DNA of 64,000 bases from positions 124,001 through 188,000 of the forward strand of contig CAJTIT010000001.1 of the NCBI GenBank assembly GCA_910576345.1, written 5' to 3'. The position numbers and the translations under genes are program-made. Positions within the stretch are counted from its first letter, which is position 1, and every line of letters starts with the position of its first letter. Below the pieces are notes generated by a model. That model worked only from the letters and a program-made list of their open reading frames with translations, ran no database searches and was not told the origin of the DNA. This document shows, piece after piece, positions 28,778-37,944 of this stretch. The DNA is from Erysipelotrichales bacterium. GTDB lineage: Bacteria; Bacillota_I; Bacilli_A; Erysipelotrichales; Erysipelotrichaceae.

Positions 28778-29416
28778 ATGAATATGGAACATATCATCGC
28801 AAATAACCTATTGGAAATCAAAGCAGTATCCTTACGCCCCAATGAACCGTTTACTTGGGCAAGTGGTATCAAAAGTCCCATTTATTGCGACAATCGATTG
28901 GTTTTGTCCTTTCCGCAAAAACGTAAAATCGTTGTGGATGCATTTGTGGAGCGCATTCAAAGCGAATATCCGGATGTACAGGCATTGATGGGAACAGCGA
29001 CAGCCGGTATCCCATGGGCAGCTATGGTTGCCGATCAAATGGAACTGCCGATGGGGTATGTAAGAAGTTCCAATAAATCGCACGGAAAAGGAAACAAGAT
29101 TGAAGGAAAAATAGAACAAGGAATGAAAGTGGTCATTGTGGAAGATTTGATTTCTACCGGTGGATCGGTTCTAGATGTTGTAGAATCACTTCGTGAAACA
29201 GGCGCAGAAGTTTTGGGTGTAGCCGCCATCTTTACCTATCTTTTGCCAGATGCAACTGAAACGTTTCAGTCTTGTGATTGTCCTTATATTACGCTTTCCA
29301 ATTATGATGCACTGATTGAAGTTGCGCTTACAAACAACGATATCAAGCAGGAAGATTTAGAGAAATTAAAGGCATGGAAACAAGATCCAAGAGATGAAAG
29401 CTGGATCCAAAAATAA
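28778..29416 (+). CDS. pyrE: Orotate phosphoribosyltransferase
   Basis: Encodes 212 aa. Forms OMP from orotate and PRPP. The PRPP loop VVIVEDLISTGGSVLDVVE is near residues 111-130; FTWASGIKSPIYCDNR is the N-terminal substrate motif. Last gene of the operon; a terminator follows. Confidence 0.95.
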   Translation: MNMEHIIANNLLEIKAVSLRPNEPFTWASGIKSPIYCDNRLVLSFPQKRKIVVDAFVERIQSEYPDVQALMGTATAGIPWAAMVADQMELPMGYVRSSNKSHGKGNKIEGKIEQGMKVVIVEDLISTGGSVLDVVESLRETGAEVLGVAAIFTYLLPDATETFQSCDCPYITLSNYDALIEVALTNNDIKQEDLEKLKAWKQDPRDESWIQK

Positions 29417-29428
29417 AGAATAAAATTC

Positions 29429-29462
29429 GCTGACAGTATAATTTGTCAGCTTTATTTCTTTT
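29429..29462 (+). terminator. Terminator of the pyr operon
   Basis: GCTGACA / TGTCAGC perfect stem, 8-nt loop, T-rich tail. Confidence 0.85.
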
Positions 29463-29592
29463 CATTCTGCTTTCTGTATAGTACAATAGGAGTTAAGATG
29501 GAACTATTAAAAGAATGCAAAAAATAGTTTTATAACTTAAACATTCTATATGTATGGAAAAAAAAGATGTATTGCGTGTTTGACATATTTGA

Positions 29593-29760
29593 TATTTATC
29601 GAAGAAAAATGAAAAAAACGAAGATGAATTACCACTATCTTTATGGGAATCTTCTGCGGCAATGGTAAATGCGTATGGTGGCATTATCTTATTGGGAATG
29701 AAAGAATTGGATGATGAAACTTTACAACAACAGGATGAAAGCATAAAGATAAGGGAATAT
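29593..29760 (+). pseudogene. Decayed fragment of an AlbA_2 (Schlafen-type) domain gene
   Basis: One frame reads EDELPLSLWESSAAMVNAY then GGIILLGMKE, close to the AlbA_2 core (LPxSLWEtysAfANtxGGxIlLGvkE) found in Schlafen-like ATP-binding transcriptional regulators. A stop lies just upstream at 29590-29592, and after the motif the frame runs into unrelated sequence and ends at 29853. No SD or full-length domain remains. The rest of 29463-29887 holds nothing recognisable. Confidence 0.65.
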
Positions 29761-29887
29761 ACTAACGGAGATGAGAATCAATGGAAAAGATGTATTGTAT
29801 ACGTAATTATAGGCTATCACATACGATCACAAACGATGTTATGCCAATTTTGAGAGTGCATTCATTGATAGAATGGTTGGATATGGG

Positions 29888-30790
29888 ATGAAAGACAGAA
29901 ATATAGTAACGATATCCTGTAAACAGGCTTTTCGTAAACTCAAACATCGTATCGGTCCTTATGAATATGACATGAATATCTATCGTGGATGTGAACATGG
30001 CTGTCGTTATTGTTATGCATATTACTCACAACGATATTTAAGCCATCAAGATTTCACCAAGGATATCTATGTAAAAGAACATATTGCGGATGCACTCGCA
30101 AGACAGCTTTCTTCTTTAAGATGGACAAAACAATTGATCAATATAGGATCTGTTTGTGACTCTTATCAGCCGATAGAAGAAACATATCAAATCATGCGCG
30201 ATATACTCAAAGTATTGATTACTTATCAAACACCCTGCATTATTTCAACCAAATCAGATTTAATTTTAAGAGACCTCGATTTGATTCGTGCATTATCCAA
30301 AGTGACGCTTGTCAATATTGCTTCGACGATCACAACGATGGATGAGAAAAAGGCAGCAATACTGGAACCTCATGCGGTTTCTCCCAAGCGCAGAGCGGAA
30401 ATGTTAAAAATCATCAAACAAGAGAGTGATGCTTTTACCGGTATGCATGTGATGCCCATGATGCCTTATTTAACCGATGACAATGAAACGTTTGATCATT
30501 TATTGAAAACCGCAAAAGATATAAATGTAGATTATGCGATTTTTGAACCGTTGAATTTAAGAGGAGAAACAAAACAAGTGTATTATCAAATGCTGAAAGA
30601 GCAATATCCAAGCCTATATCTACCAACCAGACGACTTTTTCAAAATCATCGCATCGATCGCGTTTACCTGAAATCTGTATATGAACGACTTTGTCCCATG
30701 GTAAAAGCGTATGACATCAACACTGATTATATGAAACATATCCGCCAACATTTCCGCAAACAAACCATTGAACAGCTTCAACTTTTCTAA
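29888..30790 (+). CDS. Radical SAM protein of the spore photoproduct lyase-like (SPL/PA0069) group
   Basis: Encodes 300 aa. The [4Fe-4S]/SAM site reads CEHGCRYCYAYY (CxxxCxxC, near residue 38). The opening NIYRGCEHGC, the INIGSVCDSYQPIEE segment and IISTKSDLILRDLDL resemble the Rv2578c/PA0069-type branch of SPL-related radical SAM proteins. The substrate is unknown; it is not clearly a true SplB. ATG 29888 is preferred over 29873, but the SD is poor for both. The gene stands alone. Confidence 0.8.
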   Translation: MKDRNIVTISCKQAFRKLKHRIGPYEYDMNIYRGCEHGCRYCYAYYSQRYLSHQDFTKDIYVKEHIADALARQLSSLRWTKQLINIGSVCDSYQPIEETYQIMRDILKVLITYQTPCIISTKSDLILRDLDLIRALSKVTLVNIASTITTMDEKKAAILEPHAVSPKRRAEMLKIIKQESDAFTGMHVMPMMPYLTDDNETFDHLLKTAKDINVDYAIFEPLNLRGETKQVYYQMLKEQYPSLYLPTRRLFQNHRIDRVYLKSVYERLCPMVKAYDINTDYMKHIRQHFRKQTIEQLQLF

Positions 30791-31029
30791 AAAATAATAA
30801 AAACATCGCTTTATGAAAAAAGTGTTATATAATTAGCAGATCATAAAAACAGAAAAAGAGTGTGAAATAATGATACGCAAAGAGACGAGATATAAATTAA
30901 GATCATAATATTTTCACGCTGATATTTATATCTGTACTGTAAAGACGAATCTTACAAAGGAAGACAGAGATGATTCAAACAATCTCTGTTTTTTCTTTCT
31001 TACATTTTTGTAAGGTAGAACCATTTGTA
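30791..31029. other. Intergenic region before the fused ABC transporter
   Basis: AT-rich; contains the hairpin terminator at 30964-30994. A 12-codon frame near 30871 lacks support. Nothing else seen. Confidence 0.5.
30964..30994 (+). terminator. Terminator upstream of the ABC transporter promoter
   Basis: ACAGAGAT / ATCTCTGT with 10-nt loop and T6. Confidence 0.8.
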
Positions 31030-31079
31030 TTGACAAAATCCGCAAGCTGATATACTGTATTAGTGTAGTTAGTACAGTA
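31030..31079 (+). promoter_or_regulatory. Promoter and palindromic operator of the ABC transporter gene
   Basis: TTGACA (31030-31035) and TATACT (31051-31056) with TGA in front, 15-bp spacer. Perfect 7-bp inverted repeat TACTGTA (31053-31059) / TACAGTA (31073-31079) overlaps the -10 and start site, suggesting control by a dimeric repressor such as a GntR/YtrA-type protein, not encoded nearby. Confidence 0.6.
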
Positions 31080-31103
31080 GATACAGAAAGAGAGGATATA
31101 TTT

Positions 31104-33614
31104 ATGTTAGAACTCCATCATATTTCCAAAACTTATCAGACAAGCAAGAAGATAAAAACACATGCATTAAAGGACATCAATTTGAAATTTCCTAGTCATG
31201 GAATGATATTCATACTGGGAAAGAGCGGTTCCGGAAAATCCACTTTATTAAATATCATCGGTGGATTGGATCAGGCAGATGAAGGAGAAATACGTATCCA
31301 TGGTAAAAGTTCAAAGACATTTACAACATCGGATTATGATGCATACCGCAATACGTATATCGGTTTCATTTTCCAAGAATTTTATTTAATTGAAGAATAT
31401 ACGATTGAAAAAAATATCGCCTTGTCTTTACAACTTCAAAACAAAGAAGCCACAAAAGAAACAATTAATGACATATTAACCAAAGTAGGTTTACAAGGAT
31501 TGGGCTCACGCTATCCAAATGAGCTTTCCGGAGGACAGAAACAGCGCGTTGCGATTGCGCGATCATTGATCAAACAGCCGGAAATTCTGATGGCAGATGA
31601 GCCAACCGGCGCATTGGATTCCTCAACCGGCAAGGAAATCTTTGATACGCTGAAAGAGCTTTCCAAAGAAAAACTGGTCATCGTGGTCAGTCATGATGAG
31701 GAAGCCGCAAAGCGCTATGCGGATCGCATCATTCGCTTTAAAGATGGCAATATTATAGAAGATACTTGCCCGGATGTAGAAGAAGATCAAGCTGAGTTTC
31801 ACCCAATTCATTCACATTTGCCAATGAAAAACAGCGTATATTTTGGATTGAGCTGCTTGAAACACAAAAAAATACGCATGATTTTCACAATACTGCTCAC
31901 AAGTTTCGCTTTATTGACACTGGCGCTTTCTGACTGCGTACAAGATTTCAATGGGATCAATGCACAATATAAAGCCATGCAGGATATTCAACATGCCGGT
32001 ATCAGTATTCAGCGTCAATATGTGAATGAAGACGGTGTTGAGAATAGTTTCTATATGGATGCATTATTGGAAATCAAAGACAAAGACGCTGCCAAAATCA
32101 TTAACGACACATCGATTCCCATGGCAAAGGTCTATGATTCCCAAGAATATCGCTTTCGTGCAGAAACGCTGCAAATACAAATCTTGGATCCAAGTATTTT
32201 CGATAATGTGACAGGCGATTATTATATAAGTGAATTCATGAATGAAGATTTTTTTCAATCAAAAGAAATTATCGGTCAGATTCCCCAAAACAATGAACAG
32301 GCAATGATTTCCTCTTACTTGGCCGATTTGATTATCACCCATGGTATGCAGGATCAAGATGGAAAACAGCACACTTATGAAACATATGAAGACATTATCC
32401 AACATACACGGTTTAACATCGCAAATAAAACTGTGACCATCAGTGGAATCGTAAAGACAGATTTATCTAAATATGAATATTTGAAGAATATTGCGATGAA
32501 TGCATATGATGAAGAATATAGCAGCGATTATCGTCAGCTGTATGCGATTGTACACCGTAGTGAAAACAAAATTTTTGTAAAAGATGGATTTGTGGAATCT
32601 TTACATTTGAAAAAAAGCAATGACCTGTATGGAAACAACTGCTATTTCACATTGCATGATCAAACAAGTACTACTTATATCAACAGTCTTAAATATTTGG
32701 ATTCTGAAACGACCTATTATGATGGTAGTGGCATGAAAAAAATAATCGATTTAAAAGAGAATGAAATTTTATTAAGTTTCCATGCAATTTTGAATTATGC
32801 GATGGATAGCGGCAATGAAGCGATATTCAATGATCAATTTTACAATGATCTTACCAAAGCACAACAAGATGAACGTGTAAAGCAGTTTGCGAATCGATTG
32901 ATAAACAAGAAACAGAAATTAACCTGCAAAGAATTTTATAATGCGAAAGATGCGATGATCGAAACGGATGTAGTCATCAAAGGCGTTGTTTTACCGGACA
33001 ATTATCAAAACATATCGGATCCTTCCAGTATTGTAGCGAAAGGATTGATTGAACAACATATCCGTGATCCGTTTTATCTAGGTGAACTCTTCTCTTATGC
33101 AGAAGCCAAAGATGCAAAAAAATTGCTAAACGCATATCCAATGGAAAATGAATTTATGGCAGCCAGCATTGCCAGTGATGAAGTGAAGACAATCAAGAGC
33201 ATGACGGATTTTGTGACCAAGGTTTTCTTTGTTGCCAGCATCGCTTTCTTCATTTTTGCGGCTGTTCTGATGATGAATTTCATTATTAGTTCTATCAATT
33301 ATCGCAAAAAAGAAATAGGCATTCTGCGTTCGATTGGTGCCAGAAGCATCGATGTTGTAAAAATCTTTATATGGGAAACATTGATTTTGGCAATCATATC
33401 ATATTTGGTTACCATTGTGGCACTGTTTATTCTAAGCATGCTAGTTAATGGTTTTGCGCATACGACGATCGGTTGGATGATTTCTCCGATTATCATTACG
33501 ATGCGCCAGCCAGTATTGCTCATTGCCATTGTTTTGATGATTGCGGCCATCGCATGTTTTGTACCGATTCTGCGAATTGCAAAACAACGCCCTATTGACG
33601 CTATAAAAAAATAA
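31104..33614 (+). CDS. MacB-like ABC transporter, ATPase fused to FtsX-type permease
   Basis: Encodes 836 aa. The ABC domain fills residues 1-225: Walker [13 protein letters not shown] near 38, signature [14 protein letters not shown] near 138, Walker [14 protein letters not shown]. One membrane helix follows near 255, then a large extracytoplasmic domain to ~700, then three C-terminal helices with the FtsX motif [12 protein letters not shown]. This is mechanotransmission-type (MacB) topology, usually used in peptide or antibiotic resistance or lipoprotein transport. A single gene with promoter and operator-like palindrome; no two-component system adjacent. Substrate unknown. Confidence 0.9.
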   Translation: MLELHHISKTYQTSKKIKTHALKDINLKFPSHGMIFILGKSGSGKSTLLNIIGGLDQADEGEIRIHGKSSKTFTTSDYDAYRNTYIGFIFQEFYLIEEYTIEKNIALSLQLQNKEATKETINDILTKVGLQGLGSRYPNELSGGQKQRVAIARSLIKQPEILMADEPTGALDSSTGKEIFDTLKELSKEKLVIVVSHDEEAAKRYADRIIRFKDGNIIEDTCPDVEEDQAEFHPIHSHLPMKNSVYFGLSCLKHKKIRMIFTILLTSFALLTLALSDCVQDFNGINAQYKAMQDIQHAGISIQRQYVNEDGVENSFYMDALLEIKDKDAAKIINDTSIPMAKVYDSQEYRFRAETLQIQILDPSIFDNVTGDYYISEFMNEDFFQSKEIIGQIPQNNEQAMISSYLADLIITHGMQDQDGKQHTYETYEDIIQHTRFNIANKTVTISGIVKTDLSKYEYLKNIAMNAYDEEYSSDYRQLYAIVHRSENKIFVKDGFVESLHLKKSNDLYGNNCYFTLHDQTSTTYINSLKYLDSETTYYDGSGMKKIIDLKENEILLSFHAILNYAMDSGNEAIFNDQFYNDLTKAQQDERVKQFANRLINKKQKLTCKEFYNAKDAMIETDVVIKGVVLPDNYQNISDPSSIVAKGLIEQHIRDPFYLGELFSYAEAKDAKKLLNAYPMENEFMAASIASDEVKTIKSMTDFVTKVFFVASIAFFIFAAVLMMNFIISSINYRKKEIGILRSIGARSIDVVKIFIWETLILAIISYLVTIVALFILSMLVNGFAHTTIGWMISPIIITMRQPVLLIAIVLMIAAIACFVPILRIAKQRPIDAIKK

Positions 33615-33736
33615 GCAACAACAATTTTAAGAGACGTTATATTGGTTTATATATAGTGAGATATAACAAATAAAGAGAACGGTTGTTCCTTTTCAATAAT
33701 TCATAAAGAGACATTCAAAAATCATCTGTTCTTATG

Positions 33737-33769
33737 TAAACAGTGGCTGACGACCACTGTTTTTTTTTA
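33737..33769 (+). terminator. Terminator after the ABC transporter
   Basis: AAACAGTGG / CCACTGTTT stem, 7-nt loop, long T run. Confidence 0.88.
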
Positions 33770-33782
33770 CAATGCAGGTAAT

Positions 33783-33807
33783 AAAAAAAGGTGAATGTCT
33801 CACCTTA
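33783..33807 (-). terminator. Terminator of the bactofilin gene
   Basis: On the minus strand AAGGTGA / TCACCTT with T-rich tail, beginning within the stop codon. Confidence 0.8.
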
Positions 33808-34542
33808 ACGATTGTTTCCGTATACTTCCTGACGGATGGTAACTTTACCTTGAATGACAGCACCACGATCTACTTGAATTGCATTTGCGCTTACGTTGCC
33901 GACAATCGCACTGGTAGAAGTAAAACGCACATGTTCGGAAACCATGGCATCTCCTTTGATTCTACCGCCGTTGAGTAATTCATAGGCTTCCACATTGCCA
34001 TCGATCGTTGAACTATCCGTTAATTCCAAATTGCCGCTGCATCCAACATCGCCAATGATGATCGCTTGATCGAAATATGCGTTGTTACAATGAATGATGC
34101 CTTCAACGGTGCCATAAACGGAAAGGTTGGAATTACAGATGATATCACCTTTCACATGACCATGAATGATCAAATCGCCTTCACTTTCAATATTGCCGTG
34201 CAATATTGTGCCTTTGGAAATGGTGGTCGCATCTTGTTCGTTCATAGAGTGACGGGATGAATCTTGAAATGCGCCAATGGATTGCATGCGTGCTTCCCGA
34301 ACATGGTCATTTCTATATTCTGGTTCATATGGCGTGTTCATCGCATTGTCATTGACAATATCTTCATACATATCCTGTGGTTGTTCAAAGGATTGATTTA
34401 CGTTTTCGTAATTCACAGACTCATATGTACTTTCGCTTTCCACTGGTTGTTCATACTCCGGTTGGTCGTATTGCGGCTGCGGGTCTTGAGGCTGGCTTTT
34501 TGCTTGTGAATACATTTGCTTTTGCCTTTCATACCATTTCAT
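33805..34542 (-). CDS. Bactofilin-family cytoskeletal protein
   Basis: Encodes 245 aa. Bactofilins polymerise without nucleotide and scaffold wall or division proteins. Residues ~105-235 show the right-handed beta-helix pattern: repeated G-x-I/V units such as GTILHGNIESEGDLIIHGHV, GTVEGIIHC and GNVEAYELLNGGRIKGD. The first ~100 residues are a low-complexity Gln/Tyr/Glu-rich tail, longer than usual for bactofilins. AGGAGG precedes the start. It is the only gene on this strand in the neighbourhood. Confidence 0.85.
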   Translation of the reverse strand: MKWYERQKQMYSQAKSQPQDPQPQYDQPEYEQPVESESTYESVNYENVNQSFEQPQDMYEDIVNDNAMNTPYEPEYRNDHVREARMQSIGAFQDSSRHSMNEQDATTISKGTILHGNIESEGDLIIHGHVKGDIICNSNLSVYGTVEGIIHCNNAYFDQAIIIGDVGCSGNLELTDSSTIDGNVEAYELLNGGRIKGDAMVSEHVRFTSTSAIVGNVSANAIQVDRGAVIQGKVTIRQEVYGNNR

Positions 34543-34767
34543 ACGTTTTCCTCCTGAATTCTTATTTCCTCTATGCAGTATTATAGCATTATTTTCATAT
34601 AATTACATCTTTATTTTTATCTTTTCATCGGTTTACTAAATTTTTTCTTATTTTTATCACAAATTTCATTTGCGTTATATCGTTCTTACGCATCATCATA
34701 AACATGAAAAACCGGAACAGCTGTGTTTCTATTCAAAAAAGTGAATGAGTGAATTGTAAAAAATCAC

Positions 34768-34797
34768 TTGCAAAAGAAAAAACATGTGTGATATTAT
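34768..34797 (+). promoter_or_regulatory. Promoter of the EamA transporter gene
   Basis: TTGCAA (34768-34773), 18 bp, TATTAT (34792-34797). Confidence 0.5.
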
Positions 34798-34822
34798 CCT
34801 TTCAAAAAAAGGATGTGGATAT

Positions 34823-35683
34823 ATGAAACAGTGGATGGCAAACGGTTTATTGGTATTGGTTACGATTATATGGGGTGGTGGATTTATTGCGACCGCTGCT
34901 GCGCTAGACTGTTTCTCTCCTTATGGCGTTATGATGATTCGTTTTTTGGGAGCGTCTGTTTTACCGTTGCTTTTATCGATACCTGCTTGGAAAACAACAA
35001 CAAAGAAACAAATCAAGCAAGGTGTGATTGCCGGTGTGCTTTTGTTTTTGGCATTTGCATTTCAAACGATCGGACTTCAATATACAACGCCGAGTAAGAG
35101 TGCATTTTTGACTGCCACTTATGTGATCATTGTGCCCTATGTGTTGTGGCTCATTCAGCATAGAAAACCAAGCGGCAAAGATATTTTGGCATCTTTTATT
35201 TGTTTGACAGGTATCGCACTGTTAACGTTGAAAGGCGGTGAATGGTCTTTGGATGTCGGCGATGTATTGTCCCTTGTCTGCGCTGTGTTTTTTGCGGTGC
35301 ATATTATTGCTTTGGAATCTTATACGGATGGCAATGTATTTTTGATGACGGCTTTACAGATGTTAACCGCCGGAATCATATCTGCCATTTTAGCGTTGAT
35401 GTTTGAATCCTGGCCGAATAAAATCGAACCTGCGGCAATTGGTTCTGTTGCGTATCTGATTTTATTTTCTACCATGCTGGCTTATCTGTTACAAACATTT
35501 GCACAGAAATATACAAACGCCAATAGTACTGCCATGATTCTTTCCATGGAAGCATTATGGGCAACGGTTTTCTCTTTTTTGCTTTTAAAAGAACAACTAA
35601 GTTTTTTTATGATTTTGGGAGCGGCTTTGATTTTTCTTTCTATTTTGTATATGGAATTGGATACTACAAAGAAAAAAGAATAA
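34823..35683 (+). CDS. EamA/DMT-family transporter
   Basis: Encodes 286 aa with ten hydrophobic helices in two EamA repeats. The N-terminus (LVTIIWGGGFIATAAALD) and the internal GLQYTTPSKSAFLTATYVI segment are characteristic of drug/metabolite exporters. Start placed at ATG 34823 after GGATGTGG; the frame extends to 34784, but that includes the promoter. Substrate unknown; no linked gene. Confidence 0.85.
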   Translation: MKQWMANGLLVLVTIIWGGGFIATAAALDCFSPYGVMMIRFLGASVLPLLLSIPAWKTTTKKQIKQGVIAGVLLFLAFAFQTIGLQYTTPSKSAFLTATYVIIVPYVLWLIQHRKPSGKDILASFICLTGIALLTLKGGEWSLDVGDVLSLVCAVFFAVHIIALESYTDGNVFLMTALQMLTAGIISAILALMFESWPNKIEPAAIGSVAYLILFSTMLAYLLQTFAQKYTNANSTAMILSMEALWATVFSFLLLKEQLSFFMILGAALIFLSILYMELDTTKKKE

Positions 35684-35785
35684 AACAACATATTTTCATT
35701 CACTAAGACATAAATAGAAAAGGAAACTGCGATGAAGAAGTGTTGAAATGTGTCGAAATAAGTAGCTGAAAATGACGAACCATGC

Positions 35786-35791
35786 TATAAT
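35786..35791 (+). promoter_or_regulatory. Extended -10 promoter of the hydrogenase gene
   Basis: TGCTATAAT with TATAAT at 35786-35791; no good -35. A TGTCGAA (core 0A box) at 35751-35757 is noted but may be chance. Confidence 0.45.
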
Positions 35792-35863
35792 AATTTTGTG
35801 AAAATATTACAAAGGGATAGAACATGTAAACGCTGTCTCTATAAAAGAAAGCAGGAGGAAATT

Positions 35864-37312
35864 ATGTCATTATTTGAACATGAAGCAAGACAATTTAAAT
35901 TTGATGTGCTGCGTGAAGTCAGTCATCGATGCTTTGAGGGGAAATTGAATGAAAGCATTACGGATGAATTGGCGTATCAGCTGATTCCCGGAAAACGTGC
36001 CGATTTTCGCTGCTGCGTATATAAAGAACGTGAGATCATCCGTCAGCGTACCCGTATGGCGATGGGGCAGTCGCCGGTGCCAAGTGAGAATGACAATCCG
36101 CGCCAGATCGTTCGTGTCATTGAAGCAGCTTGTGATGGATGCAACATTCATAAGATCTTAGTTACGGATAACTGCCGCAAATGTATGGCCAAATCTTGTA
36201 TGTCTGCCTGCAAATTTGATGCGATGAAGATGGGCAGTGACCATGCATATATTGATTATGATCGATGTAAGGAATGCGGTGCTTGCGTGAATGCCTGCCC
36301 ATTTAATGCGATCGTTGCTACACAGCGGCCATGTAAAGCAAGCTGTCCGGTGGATGCGATTCATATGGATGAAAACGGTTTGGCGCAAATCGATGAAGAA
36401 AAATGTATCAACTGTGGTGCGTGCCAGGCAAAATGTCCGTTTGGCGCCATTGAAGACATGTCATGGATGGTCAATGTGATAGAAGAATTGAAAGCTAAAA
36501 CAAAAATGTTTGCGATTTTTGCACCGGCTATTCAAGGACAATTCGACAATGCGACACTGCCACAAATCAAACAAGGCATTCGTCAGTTGGGATTTGCGGA
36601 TGCGTATGAAGCAGCGATTGGCGCTGATGCCGTTGCTTGGTATGAGCGGGAAGATGCATTGAAACATAAAGTGGAAGGACAAAAGATCACAACATCCTGC
36701 TGTCCGGCATTTGTCAATATGGCAAGACAGCATTTCCCTACGGTATATGAAAACAATGTATCGCATATGGTTTCACCGATGGTCGCAACGGGACGCTATT
36801 TGAAAAAGCACTATCCGGATTATAAACTGGTATTCATTGGTCCGTGTGTCGCAAAAAAACAGGAAGTACAGGACAGCTGTATTGATTACTGTTTGACATT
36901 TGAAGAACTTGCAGCCATGATGGTATCCAAACATATTTCACCGGAGAATGTGACACCGAGTGAAGAAGTAATCGCATCGACACACGGTCGTAATTTCGCG
37001 ATTGGCGGCGGTGTTTCCAAAGCCATGTTACAGGCATTATCAGAAAATAATGAAGATGCGGTAACGGCAGAATATGCGGATGGATCGGAAGCATGCAAGA
37101 AGGCGTTAATGATGATGAAAGTAGGGCGTTTCCAACCGGATGTTTTGGAAGGAATGGCTTGTGTTGGCGGCTGTGTAAGCGGGCCGGCTTCCATTGAAAA
37201 CATGCCAAAAGTGAAAATGCGTATGAATAAAGAAAATGCCGCTTTGAAAGATAAAACAATTACTTCTACGCTGGAAACTTTTGATTTCAGTGATATCGAC
37301 CTTCATCGCTAA
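35864..37312 (+). CDS. Monomeric [FeFe] hydrogenase, group B-like
   Basis: Encodes 482 aa. [FeFe] hydrogenases interconvert protons and H2, usually with ferredoxin. The H-cluster motifs are visible: TSCCPAF (near residue 277), FIGPCVAKKQE (near 324) and GMACVGGCVSGPA (near 430). TSCCPAF and GP in place of TSCCPGW and GGG point to group B. The N-terminal region carries Cys-rich clusters, including CKECGACVNACPFNAI and CINCGACQAKCPFGAI (two [4Fe-4S] ferredoxin-like sites) plus an upstream CDGC...C..C...C..C set. GGAGGAAATT selects ATG 35864. No hydE/F/G maturases are in the window. Confidence 0.88.
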   Translation: MSLFEHEARQFKFDVLREVSHRCFEGKLNESITDELAYQLIPGKRADFRCCVYKEREIIRQRTRMAMGQSPVPSENDNPRQIVRVIEAACDGCNIHKILVTDNCRKCMAKSCMSACKFDAMKMGSDHAYIDYDRCKECGACVNACPFNAIVATQRPCKASCPVDAIHMDENGLAQIDEEKCINCGACQAKCPFGAIEDMSWMVNVIEELKAKTKMFAIFAPAIQGQFDNATLPQIKQGIRQLGFADAYEAAIGADAVAWYEREDALKHKVEGQKITTSCCPAFVNMARQHFPTVYENNVSHMVSPMVATGRYLKKHYPDYKLVFIGPCVAKKQEVQDSCIDYCLTFEELAAMMVSKHISPENVTPSEEVIASTHGRNFAIGGGVSKAMLQALSENNEDAVTAEYADGSEACKKALMMMKVGRFQPDVLEGMACVGGCVSGPASIENMPKVKMRMNKENAALKDKTITSTLETFDFSDIDLHR

Positions 37313-37326
37313 ACAGGAAATCACAC

Positions 37327-37824
37327 ATGCTTTACAACGTACAAGAAAAAATGCCGTTTGAATTGTCCAATGGCATCTATATCGATTTTGTCGATCATCG
37401 ATTTGTCATCATTGTCAAGGATGAAATTTGGACCGATTATGAAAAAGAAGCCTTGCATCGTCAACCGCTTCATATCTATTTCCTTTATGAGCGCATCTGT
37501 GGTTTGTTTCTGTTAGAAAATGTGGATTCGATTGATACAAGCGATGCCAGCTTTGATATTCATAACTGTGATGAAAAAGATGCGCTGTTTCAAGAAAAGT
37601 GCTTTCAAGTAGAAATCTATCTTTTGAATGGAGAGAACTTGGTTTGTGCAGGAAGAAGTGTGACTTTTGATCGATCCAGCACCCAGACCATAAAAGAGGC
37701 GCTTAAAAAACAATCGGAGACGCCATATGACGATGCAGGATTTGATCGTGCACTCGCCAAAATTCAAGGAACTTATGAACCGTTTGAACTGGAGCCATTG
37801 GCTTTGGTAAAGGGCGTATTTTAA
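37327..37824 (+). CDS. Hypothetical 165-aa protein linked to the hydrogenase
   Basis: Not recognised. A soluble acidic protein without cysteine motifs, signal peptide or membrane segment; mixed beta strands early (GIYIDFVDHRFVIIVKDEIW) and an amphipathic C-terminal half. It starts 14 bp after the hydrogenase with GGAAA as a weak SD, and the terminator comes only after it, so the two are probably one transcript. It may be a hydrogenase accessory protein; that is inference from position only. Confidence 0.65.
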   Translation: MLYNVQEKMPFELSNGIYIDFVDHRFVIIVKDEIWTDYEKEALHRQPLHIYFLYERICGLFLLENVDSIDTSDASFDIHNCDEKDALFQEKCFQVEIYLLNGENLVCAGRSVTFDRSSTQTIKEALKKQSETPYDDAGFDRALAKIQGTYEPFELEPLALVKGVF

Positions 37825-37831
37825 TCAAAAC

Positions 37832-37864
37832 AACCTGTCTTGTATTTTATGAGGCAGGTTTTTT
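37832..37864 (+). terminator. Terminator of the hydrogenase transcript
   Basis: AACCTG...CT / AG...CAGGTT stem, T6 tail. Confidence 0.8.
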
Positions 37865-37888
37865 CATGAATGTATCTTTCATAAAGTA

Positions 37889-37897
37889 TGGTATACT
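37889..37897 (+). promoter_or_regulatory. Extended -10 promoter of glpK
   Basis: TGGTATACT: -10 TATACT at 37892-37897 with TGn; no clear -35. Confidence 0.5.
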
Positions 37898-37944
37898 ATT
37901 TTGGAAGGTATGAAGAGAATTACAGTGAAAGAGAGGTCATGCAT

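Noticed and set aside
35751-35757. TGTCGAA (0A box core) upstream of the hydrogenase
   Set aside because: A 7-bp match is expected by chance several times in 64 kb; no other support.
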